From: Aridibaculum aurantiacum
GTDB lineage: Bacteria > Bacteroidota > Bacteroidia > Chitinophagales > Chitinophagaceae
Length of the DNA: 64,000 bases
Direction of reading: 5' to 3'
NCBI RefSeq assembly: GCF_017355875.1
Contig: NZ_JAFEWC010000003.1
Coordinates: 997,001 to 1,061,000 of the forward strand
Shown: one piece after another, positions 17,512-26,703 of the stretch
Layout: each line of letters starts with the position of its first letter
Numbering within the stretch: the first letter of the stretch is position 1
The notes under the pieces: generated by a model
The model's database searches: none
Seen by the model: the letters and a program-made list of their open reading frames with translations, nothing else
What the model was told of the DNA's origin: nothing
Position numbers and translations under genes: made by a program

Positions 17512-18936
17512 TTATTTCTCCCAAACTTCGGCATGTTTTATTCCAAGTTTGTTAGGATCAAACACTGGTTCGATGCCAGCCTTACGTTGTGCCTGGTAAT
17601 CTTTTAAGGCTTTAAGTGCTGGCTTACGTAGCAGTAAGATCGCTATAACATTTAGCCATGCTACTAACCCCACACCCATATCACCTAATGCCCACGCAGC
17701 TTCTGCTGTGCGGATAGATCCATAATAAACAGACACGAGCAATACTAACCTAAGGGTGGTAACCTGCCATTTCCCTTTGCCTTGCTTTTGAAGAAAGCTC
17801 AGGTTTGTTTCGGCTATGTAGTAATAAGCAACAATAGTGGTAAAAGCAAACAACAGGAGTGATACCGCTACAAAACCAGGTCCTATAAAAGGGAAATGAA
17901 CACTCACTGCATTTTGAGTGTATTCTGATCCGGCAGCAACACCCGGAAGGTTGTTCACTATAAATCCACCACTTGGATCAGCAACATTATACTGGCCGGT
18001 AAACAAGATCATAAATGCTGTTGCAGTACAAACGAGTAAGGTATCCAGGTAAACAGAAAATGCCTGCACCAATCCTTGCTTTACCGGGTGCGATGTTTCG
18101 GCCGCCGCAGCTGCGTGAGGTGCTGTGCCAAGTCCTGCTTCGTTTGAATAAATGCCTCTCTTTACACCCCATGAAACAGCCATTCCAAAAATGCCAGCAA
18201 ATGCAGGCTCGGCAGCGAATGCTGACTTGGTGATAAGGCTGAAAATTTCAGGTACTCGTCCAATGTTCAGGATGATGATAACTACAGCCATCAGCAGGTA
18301 TAGGATGGCCATGAACGGAACTATTATCTCAGCTGTCTTTCCTATACGTCTAACGCCACCAAATATTACAAGGCCAACCAGTAAGGTAACAGCAACACCA
18401 GAATAGATGGGCGGGATGCTGAATGCATTTTCCATACTGGCAGCTATGGTATTGCTTTGCACACCCGGAAAAAATGCCGCTGAACTTACCAATGTGATGA
18501 TAGCGAACGTAGCAGCAAACCATTTTATGCCAAGACCTTTCTGTATATAGAAAGCTGGTCCGCCGCGGTATTGGCCATCTTTTACTTCTTTGTACACCTG
18601 TGCAAGTACTGACTCTATAAACGCCGAAGCACTGCCAAGAAAAGCTACCACCCACATCCAAAAAATGGAACCCGGTCCGCCCATGGCTATGGCGGTGGCC
18701 ACCCCGGCTATATTGCCTGTTCCTACACGGCCTGCCACAGCTATAGAAAATGCCTGGAATGAACTCACACCTGTTTTAGAAGATTTGCCTTTGAAAAGCA
18801 GGTGAACCATCTGTTTTATATATCGCAGTTGTAGAAAACGCGTAACAACTGAAAAGTAAATCCCCGTTCCCAGGCACAGAATAATCAGCGCATTGCTCCA
18901 CACTACCCCGTTGATCTGATTGATTATTTCTTCCAT
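17512..18936 (-). CDS. Sodium:alanine/glycine symporter (AGCS family)
   Basis: 474 residues with about 11 membrane helices. Family signatures include FQAFSIAVAGRVGTGNIAGVATAIAMGGPG (split over TM2-TM3), GPAFYIQKGLG, and SNEAGLGTAPHAAAAA. It imports alanine or glycine with sodium across the inner membrane. Length and motifs are complete. It is monocistronic with no adjacent amino-acid genes. Confidence 0.93.
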   Translation of the reverse strand: MEEIINQINGVVWSNALIILCLGTGIYFSVVTRFLQLRYIKQMVHLLFKGKSSKTGVSSFQAFSIAVAGRVGTGNIAGVATAIAMGGPGSIFWMWVVAFLGSASAFIESVLAQVYKEVKDGQYRGGPAFYIQKGLGIKWFAATFAIITLVSSAAFFPGVQSNTIAASMENAFSIPPIYSGVAVTLLVGLVIFGGVRRIGKTAEIIVPFMAILYLLMAVVIIILNIGRVPEIFSLITKSAFAAEPAFAGIFGMAVSWGVKRGIYSNEAGLGTAPHAAAAAETSHPVKQGLVQAFSVYLDTLLVCTATAFMILFTGQYNVADPSGGFIVNNLPGVAAGSEYTQNAVSVHFPFIGPGFVAVSLLLFAFTTIVAYYYIAETNLSFLQKQGKGKWQVTTLRLVLLVSVYYGSIRTAEAAWALGDMGVGLVAWLNVIAILLLRKPALKALKDYQAQRKAGIEPVFDPNKLGIKHAEVWEK

Positions 18937-19226
18937 TTCTTAAGTAAAATTGAAAATGGCTGCGAAGATGAAGATTTTTAAGCAGCACACCACTGCAAAT
19001 AGGACGGCTTCAAGAACTAAAATATCCCACCAAACTCGCTAACAGGCTGCTTTGTAAGTTTTTGTAACTGCAGATGTAGCTGCTAATATTTTGCCAGCAG
19101 TTCTTTTTTTAAAATGATCATGCGATGCCTAAAGATTGGGTGGTTATAAGAACTAATACCAGGAGATAATGGCACAGCATTTAATAATATACAATGGCAG
19201 CTAACAGAAGAACTGCCCATACTTCA

Positions 19227-19649
19227 ATGAAACTAGTTTTACTTATTCTTATTGCTTTTTTTTCAACTGCGGCTTTTGCCCAGGGTGACATTGTGAAAGT
19301 TTATAAAGATCCGCGAATGGAGGTCTTGTCGCAAAAACAGGCTGAGCTGAATAAACGTTCGAAAACAGTAGCCAGTCGTGGTATCAGGAGCGGGTATCGT
19401 ATACAGGTGTACAACGCACAGGATCGGGTAGTGGCCAATGCTGTAAAATCAGAATTGCTGCGCCGCTTCCCAGACCAGAAGACTTACTTGCTTTACCAGG
19501 CACCCAACTTCAGGGTTCGTATTGGAAATTTCCTTTCGCAAAAAGATGCGTCGCAACTGCGCAAAATGATCGCTGCTCTTTATCCCGATCGAGGAATATT
19601 TGTAGTAGCTGACAGGGTGGAATATAATCCTCCAATAGATGAAGATTAA
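19227..19649 (+). CDS. SPOR-domain periplasmic protein
   Basis: About 140 residues from ATG 19227, with signal peptide MKLVLLILIAFFSTAAFAQ; an upstream start at 19194 would add 11 polar residues. The C-terminal 80 residues form a SPOR-type fold (YRIQVYNAQDRVVANAVKSEL; FRVRIGNFLSQKDASQLRKM). SPOR domains bind denuded peptidoglycan at septa. A role in division or envelope remodelling is likely but not proven. Confidence 0.8.
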   Translation: MKLVLLILIAFFSTAAFAQGDIVKVYKDPRMEVLSQKQAELNKRSKTVASRGIRSGYRIQVYNAQDRVVANAVKSELLRRFPDQKTYLLYQAPNFRVRIGNFLSQKDASQLRKMIAALYPDRGIFVVADRVEYNPPIDED

Positions 19650-19782
19650 TAGGTTGGATCATCTCGTCCGCTCTTCATGATTGTCTTTTACGCATTCCTT
19701 GAATCAGTATTAGAACAAGCCATATCATATGCCTATGCTTCACCAAAAAAAGAAGCTTATGTTAGCATGTATAAACTGATGT

Positions 19783-20556
19783 ATGAGAATAGCTAGTTAT
19801 AACGTAAACGGTGTCAATGGCCGGTTGCCGGTTTTACTACAATGGTTGCAGGAAACATCCCCTGATATTGTTTGTATGCAAGAGCTTAAAGCGCCGCAGG
19901 AAAAATTTCCTGAACAGGCGATATACGACCTGGGATATCATGCAATATGGCATGGGCAGAAAAGTTGGAACGGGGTAGCTATTTTATCCAAGACCGATGA
20001 CATAGAAGAAATATCGAGGGTTCTGCCTGGCGATCCGGAAGATGTAGCCAGCAGGTACCTGGAAGCTACGGTGCAGGGAATTCATGTTGGCTGTTTGTAT
20101 TTACCCAATGGCAACCCGGCACCGGGACCCAAGTTCGATTATAAGTTAGGTTGGTTTAAGCGTCTACACGATCATGCAGCAGGTTTGCTTGCTTCAGGAA
20201 AGCCGGTAGTGCTGGCGGGTGATTATAATGTAATGCCCACTGAAAAGGATGTATACAAGCCGGAACGATGGGGCGACGATGCGCTGTTTAGGCCCGAAGT
20301 ACGTGAGGCATATAAATCCTTGGTAGACCAGGGATGGACAGATGCCATCAGGAAACTATACCCGGACGAAATCATTTATACATTCTGGGACTACTTCCGC
20401 AATGCTTATAGCCGCAATGCAGGGCTGCGAATTGATCACTTCCTGCTAAGCCCGCAACTCGACAAACGTTTGCTAAAAGCAGGTGTAGATAGCAATGTAC
20501 GTGGCTGGGAAAAAACAAGTGATCATGCACCCGTATGGATTGAGCTGAAAGATTAA
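19783..20556 (+). CDS. xth: Exodeoxyribonuclease III
   Basis: 257 residues, full length. It has the endonuclease/exonuclease/phosphatase fold with active-site motifs ASYNVNGV, MQELKAP (metal-binding Glu), AGDYNV (Asp/Asn), RIDHFLLS, and the terminal SDHAPVWIEL catalytic His. It acts as AP endonuclease and 3'-5' exonuclease in base excision repair. The gene is monocistronic. Confidence 0.94.
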   Translation: MRIASYNVNGVNGRLPVLLQWLQETSPDIVCMQELKAPQEKFPEQAIYDLGYHAIWHGQKSWNGVAILSKTDDIEEISRVLPGDPEDVASRYLEATVQGIHVGCLYLPNGNPAPGPKFDYKLGWFKRLHDHAAGLLASGKPVVLAGDYNVMPTEKDVYKPERWGDDALFRPEVREAYKSLVDQGWTDAIRKLYPDEIIYTFWDYFRNAYSRNAGLRIDHFLLSPQLDKRLLKAGVDSNVRGWEKTSDHAPVWIELKD

Positions 20557-20736
20557 TGCAACAGCCTTTCCGGTAAGCATCATTTAATACTGCATTATGT
20601 TTTTAGCTGTACATGCTGTACTTCGTGTTGAATGTTTTTCCTGTATGGAATGATATTGGTAAAACTCGTTGTACGCAGGATGCAATTAAGTGATTGAAGA
20701 AAGTGTTGAAAGCCTGCAGCAAATTTAAATTTATAC

Positions 20737-21951
20737 ATGCTGGATATCCTCTTAAAGTGGTTTCGCAAGGTTTACAACAAGTCAATTCATAGCATTGCTT
20801 TCCTGCCTGCAGTCATGGCCATATTGTTCTTATTGCTGGCCATGGCTCTAATAGAATTGGATGAAGAAGGCAGTTTCAATAACATCAACAAGTACTTAAA
20901 ATGGATCAGCCTTTCTGATCCGACAACAGCGCGCACCATAGTAGCTACCGTTGCTGCTGGTATCATCTCGCTTACCGTTTTTAGTTTTTCTATGGTGATG
21001 ATTGTTATGAGCCAGGCAGGTTCTCAAATGAGTAACCGCATGCTCGACAACATCATTGGCGACAGGGTACAAAAGATCGTCCTGGCATTTTATACAGGAA
21101 GTATTGTGTATTCTTTATTCTTGCTTACACAAATCACTGAGCAGGTTGAAGTACACCAACTGCCTGTATTGAGCATCTACTTCTTATTGGTGCTCACTGT
21201 TATCGACATCTTTCTCTTTATTTATTTCCTGCACTATATAACCCAGTCATTCAGGTATGAGCAACTAATACAACGGATACATAACCGCTCCTTAGAAACA
21301 CTTACCAACAATATTGCAGACAGCAGGTGTAGTTATGAATCATTTTCAGCTGAGGGCGGTAGAATGGTATTGTCGGCAGAAAGCGGCTATTTCCAGGGCT
21401 TTGGATTGGGCAGGCTGCTGCAAGTGGCAGCGAGGCAGGATATTGTGATACGCATGCTTCATCCTATGGGTACACATGTTTTGAAAGGCACTCCTTTGCT
21501 GGTGATACACGGAAATGTGGAAGAAAAGAATATCAAGAATTTACTGGTTGATATTGACTTCTATTACGGGCAGGAGATTGACAAGAATGCTTATTACGGC
21601 TTCTTCCACCTGATGGAGGTTGCTGTGAAAGCGCTAAGCCCCGGTGTAAATGATCCCGGGACAGCCGTACTAGCTATCCACGCTTTATCTGATCTGTTTT
21701 TACAGATCATCACATCACCTATAGGTAATGTCTATAAAGACGATGAAGGGAAAGTAAGGATAGTAACAAATACGTTGAGCTTTGAAGAAATTTTTGATAA
21801 GTCAATTTTACCCATATATGATTATGGTAAAAAGGATAGGGTGGTAATGGATGCGCTGAAGTATATGATCAGCCAATTGATGTACATAACGGAAGATCCT
21901 TCAATTACAAAATTCCTTGAACGCAAACTAAATGATCTGCAACCGGCTTAG
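20737..21951 (+). CDS. DUF2254 family membrane protein
   Basis: 404 residues. Four membrane segments lie in the first 180 residues (FLPAVMAILFLLLAMALIEL; TIVATVAAGIISLTVFSFSMVMIVM; and two further). They are followed by a cytosolic or periplasmic part with the family block ALSPGVNDPGTAVLAIHAL. The domain is widespread and its function is unknown. It is monocistronic. Confidence 0.85.
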   Translation: MLDILLKWFRKVYNKSIHSIAFLPAVMAILFLLLAMALIELDEEGSFNNINKYLKWISLSDPTTARTIVATVAAGIISLTVFSFSMVMIVMSQAGSQMSNRMLDNIIGDRVQKIVLAFYTGSIVYSLFLLTQITEQVEVHQLPVLSIYFLLVLTVIDIFLFIYFLHYITQSFRYEQLIQRIHNRSLETLTNNIADSRCSYESFSAEGGRMVLSAESGYFQGFGLGRLLQVAARQDIVIRMLHPMGTHVLKGTPLLVIHGNVEEKNIKNLLVDIDFYYGQEIDKNAYYGFFHLMEVAVKALSPGVNDPGTAVLAIHALSDLFLQIITSPIGNVYKDDEGKVRIVTNTLSFEEIFDKSILPIYDYGKKDRVVMDALKYMISQLMYITEDPSITKFLERKLNDLQPA

Positions 21952-22305
21952 CAGTATTGGTGAAGCATTGAAAGTGGCTTGAAGATTGCTGTTTCAAAAA
22001 GCGTAGTAGACATGATCAGCTGATATAACATAAAATGATATTCATTAATATCAGCATAATAAGTTAACGATTGTTCATTTTTGGTAATCTTCACAAGAAA
22101 CGCTTACATTTACCGGATTACAGGTGCCGCAGCTTCTCTGAATAATCTACCGGCGTTAAGCAGTGAGTGAATTATATAATTGTCTGCTATAGGTATTCCT
22201 GGTCAACCACATCCTTATAAATATAAGTAGTAGCCTGGTTTTCCGCCTTTTGTTACTGCAGCCAATAATGTAATTCGATTTAAATAGGTTATAATAACTA
22301 GATAT
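21952..22305. other. 354-bp intergenic region without a gene
   Basis: There is no convincing ORF. A possible plus-strand promoter lies within it: TTTG at 22080-22083 and TACATTTA (one base off TAnnTTTG) at 22105-22112, with a 21-nt spacer. A start there would give a leader of almost 190 nt for the small gene at 22306. I see no terminator and no strong hairpin. Confidence 0.4.
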
Positions 22306-22566
22306 ATGCATACTGAAGAAATACAGAAGTTTTTAAATGCTAATAAACTTCCCGCAAACAAACACCTCAAGATCTCTTTTAAGAAGCGAAATCCTGTATA
22401 CGGCGTAATCGTTCATTGTAAAGATGCTGTAGAATTAGAGTCAAAAAACTTCTGGAGAATCGTTCCTGTTGCCAATGTAAAAGAGTGGACCAAGTCTAAG
22501 GACATCAACCTTTCAAGGCTTTTTCATGGCAGTGATTTCAGTAAACTTACTGTTGAAGAGGTTTAA
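22306..22566 (+). CDS. Small conserved-looking hypothetical protein
   Basis: 86 residues, ATG start. The middle (LKISFKKRNPVYGVIVHCKDAVELESKNFWRIV, here in two blocks) reads like a small SH3/Sm-type beta barrel, followed by an amphipathic C-terminus. It has a good terminator right after it, which supports a real transcription unit. No family is recognised. Confidence 0.65.
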   Translation: MHTEEIQKFLNANKLPANKHLKISFKKRNPVYGVIVHCKDAVELESKNFWRIVPVANVKEWTKSKDINLSRLFHGSDFSKLTVEEV

Positions 22567-22573
22567 CTAACAT

Positions 22574-22608
22574 TACCAGTCCTTCGGGACTGGTATATTT
22601 TTTTTTGT
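22574..22608 (+). terminator. Rho-independent terminator
   Basis: TACCAGTCC (22574-22582), a TTCG tetraloop and GGACTGGTA (22587-22595) are followed by a long T run. It ends the 22306 transcript. Confidence 0.9.
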
Positions 22609-22689
22609 GATCTTCTTCTTTGAGTTTCCCTCCCATTTTCGCAGTAACATTAATAGCAATGGTTGAGTGGATTTAATATTTGCACTATT

Positions 22690-23667
22690 ATGTTATTTTC
22701 TTTCTTCCTGAATTTGTTTGGCGCTCCCACTATTCCTTTCGATGCATTAGGTACAATTGAAGCTCAGGCTCCTAATATCATTGTATGGGCAGCTCCTGTA
22801 ATGTTCTTCTTCGTTCTATTGGAGTGGTTTATTTCTTACAAGCAGAGCAAGCATCTATACGATAAGAAGGAAAGCGTCGGATCTATATTAGTAGGTATTG
22901 GAAATGTTTTCGTGAACTTGGCCATCAAGCTTACAATGTTCACTTTTGTTATTTGGGTATACAACGCCTTGCCTTATCGCATGGCGCTCAACTGGTGGAC
23001 TTTTATTCCTTGCTACCTGATATTTGATCTATGCAGCTACTGGTCGCATCGCATTTCTCACCAGCAACGTTTTTGGTGGGCAACGCACGTGGTGCATCAC
23101 AGCGCAGAGCATTATAACTTAACGGTATCTTTCCGCCTTAGCTGGGTGCAGCACCTTAAACTGATCTTCTTTTTACCGGTTGCCTTGCTTGGTTTTCATC
23201 CCATTGTCTTCTTTGTAGTTAACCAAATAGCTGTTCTATTCCAGTTTTGGGTACATACTGAGTATATACCTAAACTCCATCCATGGGTGGAATACATGAT
23301 TGCTACTCCCTCTAACCACCGCGTACATCATGGTTCGCAGGAGAAGTATATCAACAAGAACTATGGAGCTACTTTCATTTTCTGGGACAGGCTTTTTGGC
23401 ACTTACCAGAAAGAAGAAGAGCAGGTGCATTACGGAATAACGACCAACATCAAGGACAAGGCAAACCCGATAACCATCAACTTCCACGAATATGTGGATA
23501 TGTGGAATGACCTGAAGCAAGCGAAAGGCCTGAAGAAAAAACTGTTCTTCATTTTTGGTGACCCCATTGCCATTGCCAATGAAAAGAAACTGCAGGAAAC
23601 CTGGCCACAGGGTATTGTTGTAGAAAACACTGTAGAATTACCTGCCGCTAAAAAAGTTACTGCCTGA
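22690..23667 (+). CDS. Sterol desaturase / fatty acid hydroxylase family membrane protein
   Basis: About 325 residues from ATG 22690; a TTG 27 bases upstream is less likely. Several membrane helices carry the di-iron histidine clusters HRISHQ, HVVHHSAEHYN and HRVHHG, spaced as in the fatty-acid-hydroxylase superfamily. The substrate (lipid, carotenoid or sterol-like) cannot be told. It is monocistronic. Confidence 0.9.
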   Translation: MLFSFFLNLFGAPTIPFDALGTIEAQAPNIIVWAAPVMFFFVLLEWFISYKQSKHLYDKKESVGSILVGIGNVFVNLAIKLTMFTFVIWVYNALPYRMALNWWTFIPCYLIFDLCSYWSHRISHQQRFWWATHVVHHSAEHYNLTVSFRLSWVQHLKLIFFLPVALLGFHPIVFFVVNQIAVLFQFWVHTEYIPKLHPWVEYMIATPSNHRVHHGSQEKYINKNYGATFIFWDRLFGTYQKEEEQVHYGITTNIKDKANPITINFHEYVDMWNDLKQAKGLKKKLFFIFGDPIAIANEKKLQETWPQGIVVENTVELPAAKKVTA

Positions 23668-23952
23668 CCTTTTGCTAGCCAACATTTCGCAACAGCATGT
23701 TTTAGCCTTCAATGAAAAGCTAAACCTTGCCGAATTGCAAACATTGTGCAGCAACCCCAAAATATTTCTGTACCTTCATTGTATTACGCGATATGCGGCT
23801 ACCTTTTGGATAGGTTAACTCCAATTTATCACTCTAATCTCGCTATTGAAAGAGTGATCAACCCTGAACAACATACAATAGAAACACCTGAACCGGAGAT
23901 TTACTGGAGAGATACCAGCGCCGGGTTCAATCATTAAAACAACAAAAGCAAT

Positions 23953-24402
23953 ATGGCAAAATCGAAAGCAACATTTAGTAAAAGGGAAAAAGAAAAAAAT
24001 AAACTAAAGAAGCGCCAGGATAAAGAAGAAAAGAAAGCAGAAAGGAAGAATGATGCGCGGAATGGTAATAACCTTGACGAAATGCTTGCTTACGTTGATG
24101 AATTCGGAAACATCAGTTCAACTCCTCCGGATATGTCGCGTAGAAAAGAAATTAAAGCTGAAGACATAGAAATTGGAGTAGTATATAAGCACCAGGAAGA
24201 AGATGATAGTCCAAAGACCGGTGTTGTTACTATGTTCAACCACTCAAAAGGATTTGGTTTCATCACAGACAGCAAAACAAAAGAGCAGATCTTCGTTCAC
24301 ATATCTGCATTAGAAACGCAGGTAAATGAGCAGGATAAAGTAACTTTTGAAGTAGAAGCAGGCCAGAAAGGCTTGAAAGCTGTGAACGTCAAGAAAATAT
24401 AA
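23953..24402 (+). CDS. Cold-shock-domain protein with lysine-rich N-terminus
   Basis: 149 residues. The first 40 are highly charged (Lys/Glu-rich, probably helical), followed by a linker and then a cold-shock domain from about residue 80 (KTGVVTMFNHSKGFGFITD; IFVHISALE). The RNP-like aromatic residues are present. Known role of the fold: single-stranded nucleic acid binding. The basic extension is common in Bacteroidota members. A terminator follows. Confidence 0.9.
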   Translation: MAKSKATFSKREKEKNKLKKRQDKEEKKAERKNDARNGNNLDEMLAYVDEFGNISSTPPDMSRRKEIKAEDIEIGVVYKHQEEDDSPKTGVVTMFNHSKGFGFITDSKTKEQIFVHISALETQVNEQDKVTFEVEAGQKGLKAVNVKKI

Positions 24403-24422
24403 TAAGCTCAGAAGTTTATAAG

Positions 24423-24460
24423 AAAGGCTCTGTTGGATATCCAACAGAGCCTTTTGTTTT
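24423..24460. terminator. Terminator between the cold-shock gene and mscL
   Basis: AAAGGCTCTGTTGGA (24423-24437) pairs with CCAACAGAGCCTTT (from 24441) and is followed by TTGTTTTATT. On the minus strand the T run is shorter, so it may serve both convergent genes unequally. Confidence 0.85.
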
Positions 24461-24472
24461 ATTGGTAGTTCG

Positions 24473-24859
24473 TTATTTCTTCAGTGAATCGCGGATCTCC
24501 ATTAGTAGTTTTTCCTGCAGGGTAAATTCAGGGGCAGAAGGTGTGGTTGTTACAGGATCTTCTTTCTTTCTTTTCAATTTACTCAATGCCTGGATGAGTA
24601 TGAAAAGCACAAGTGCAATAATGAGGAACTTTAGCACAGCCGCTAAAAAATTACCATATTTTACTGCGCCCCACGTCAGTTGATCCAGGTCCTTAACGCC
24701 GGCAGCTTCCAGGGCAGGAGTAAGCAGCAAAGGCGTGATAATATCTTGTACCATAGAAGATACAATTGCACCGAATGCAGCGCCAATGATAACGGCAATT
24801 GCCAGTTCCACTACATTTCCTTTTAGTGCAAAATCTTTGAAATCTTTAATGAATGCCAT
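24473..24859 (-). CDS. mscL: Large-conductance mechanosensitive channel
   Basis: 128 residues, standard length. The N-terminal helix and TM1 (FIKDFKDFALKGNVVELAIAVIIGAAFGAIV in two parts) hold the gate, a periplasmic loop follows, then TM2 (AVLKFLIIALVLFILIQAL) and a charged cytoplasmic helix. It releases solutes on hypo-osmotic shock. It is monocistronic. Confidence 0.96.
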   Translation of the reverse strand: MAFIKDFKDFALKGNVVELAIAVIIGAAFGAIVSSMVQDIITPLLLTPALEAAGVKDLDQLTWGAVKYGNFLAAVLKFLIIALVLFILIQALSKLKRKKEDPVTTTPSAPEFTLQEKLLMEIRDSLKK

Positions 24860-25139
24860 ATTCTATTTGTTTAAATGTATAACCAACCTGAAAAAAGGTT
24901 TGTTTAATATTCTGAAAGGTATTTAAAAATTTATGTGCCATGTAATGCATGGTCGCAGGTAGCATCATAAGAAGTATTGCAACCCATAAAGAGCTTTTTA
25001 AACAGGAAGATGAAGTGTAGAGCTGTTACTCCTCTTTCTACAGCACCTGTGGAATAATCTTTAACCTGGGTGCTGCATTTCTAAATCGCATGCTTTTTGC
25101 TCTGAAAACCCGTTTAATAAAAGGCGTAATAGCAAGAAT

Positions 25140-25622
25140 ATGATTATGAAAGGTTATAGCAATAAGGTAGGAATAAGAAGTATATGCATAGCATTCGCCT
25201 GCTTCCTGGTAGCTTGTACTAATGACCAGGCAATAAAAGCAGATCTTACGGCCAAAGCAAAAGAAGATAAAAACTTCTTAGGAGTTAGGTTTACGGTGCA
25301 GGATAAGGTTGTAAACTTAACAGGTGCAGTGCCTACCAGCGAGGGTAAAACTGCGCTTGTTCAAAAAGTGGAAAAGGTACATGGTGTAAAGTCAGTTGTT
25401 GATCAACTACAAATAGCGCCTGTTGTTTTTGGTACCGATTACATGCTTAAGCAAAATGTTGATAGCATATTACAAAACTACCCGGGTTTGCAGGCCATTG
25501 TGCAAGACAGCATAGTAGTACTTGAAGGAACGGTACCAAAAGATAAAGCGACCAAAGTGGTGGCTGCTATTCAGAGTTTACAGCCTTTAGCATTGGAAAG
25601 CAGGGCAGTGGTTCAGGATTGA
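25140..25622 (+). CDS. BON-domain lipoprotein
   Basis: 160 residues. The N-terminus has a hydrophobic stretch and a lipobox (FLVACTN), so it is likely lipid-anchored. Two BON units follow (VNLTGAVPTSEGKTALVQKVE; VVLEGTVPKDKATKVVAAIQSL). BON domains bind phospholipid or other envelope surfaces. A second ATG at 25146 is a possible start. It lies 72 bases before the bestrophin gene. Confidence 0.85.
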   Translation: MIMKGYSNKVGIRSICIAFACFLVACTNDQAIKADLTAKAKEDKNFLGVRFTVQDKVVNLTGAVPTSEGKTALVQKVEKVHGVKSVVDQLQIAPVVFGTDYMLKQNVDSILQNYPGLQAIVQDSIVVLEGTVPKDKATKVVAAIQSLQPLALESRAVVQD

Positions 25623-25694
25623 TTTATGGGTGATGATACATTGCTGGCGGAATAATTTTTGAACCTTGATCTGCTTCAAAAATGATCATCAAGA

Positions 25695-26699
25695 ATGTAC
25701 GCTGCAAGAAATCTCTCAGGAACGTTTATCCTCCGTTTTGCATGGAAGCCGCTCCTGTTCTTTTTTTTCTATTCTACAATCATCACATGTTTATATGAAT
25801 TTGCCGGGTTTGAGTTCCTGGCTCTGCCCTTTGTGCCTATAGGAGTGATGGGTACTGCAGTAGCCTTCTATGTAGGTTTCAAAAACAACTCCTCGTACGA
25901 AAGGCTTTGGGAAGCAAGAAAGATTTGGGGTTCTATCGTTAACACCAGCCGTACGTTTGCTGTGTTTATTCTGGACTATTTACAGCCATCGGAAGAGATT
26001 GGTGAAGAAGATCTGAAGAAGCATAAGCGGGTTCTTATTTACCGCCACATAGCTTATATAAATGCGCTGCGCATACAGCTGCGCGACAGGAAGATGTGGG
26101 AGGCGAAGGATGATGCCTTCACCAGCATTGTAAAAGAAAAAACACCTTTCCATTCGCAAAATCTACTGGAGGAAATAAAGCAGTTTCTGCAAGATGATGA
26201 AGCCTTTCATTTATATGCAAAAACAAATACTGCAACACAGATATTACGGCGGCAAAGCGAGCACATGTTGTACTTGTTCAACCAGAAATGCCTTCATGTA
26301 TACAAGCATGTGGAAGTAGGAAATATGATCAAGATGTTGTACGACCAGCAGGGTGCCTGTGAACGGATTAAATCTTATCCTTTCCCGCGGCAGTATGCTT
26401 ATTTCAGCGAGGTATTTGTCTGGTTACTGGCACTAGTTCTTCCTTTCGGTCTGCTGGGTGAAGTGATAAAATTTGGTCATGACTATGTATGGTTCACGAT
26501 TCCTATGAGCGTGTTGATTTCGTGGATATTCAATGTGATGGAAATAGTGGGAGATAAGAGTGAAAACCCGTTTGAGAACGGTGTGAATGATATACCTATG
26601 ACCGCTATTTGCCGCACCATAGAAATTGATCTGCGCGAGATGCTGGGAGAAACAAATGTTCCTGAAAGGATAGTTCCTATCAGGAACATCATAATGTAA
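25695..26699 (+). CDS. Bestrophin-family anion channel
   Basis: 334 residues. It has the bacterial bestrophin signatures GVMGTAVAFYVGFKNNSSYERLWEAR (two blocks) and NPFENGVNDIPMTAICRTIEIDL. Four membrane regions are expected, and the C-terminal acidic patch is present. Known family members are pentameric chloride or cation channels. It shares no operon with recognised partners beyond the preceding BON lipoprotein. Confidence 0.9.
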   Translation: MYAARNLSGTFILRFAWKPLLFFFFYSTIITCLYEFAGFEFLALPFVPIGVMGTAVAFYVGFKNNSSYERLWEARKIWGSIVNTSRTFAVFILDYLQPSEEIGEEDLKKHKRVLIYRHIAYINALRIQLRDRKMWEAKDDAFTSIVKEKTPFHSQNLLEEIKQFLQDDEAFHLYAKTNTATQILRRQSEHMLYLFNQKCLHVYKHVEVGNMIKMLYDQQGACERIKSYPFPRQYAYFSEVFVWLLALVLPFGLLGEVIKFGHDYVWFTIPMSVLISWIFNVMEIVGDKSENPFENGVNDIPMTAICRTIEIDLREMLGETNVPERIVPIRNIIM

Positions 26700-26703
26700 G
26701 TTA

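Noticed and set aside
23746-23937. 63-residue GTG-start frame before the cold-shock gene
   Set aside because: No ATG, no clear domain and no upstream signal; most likely open by chance.
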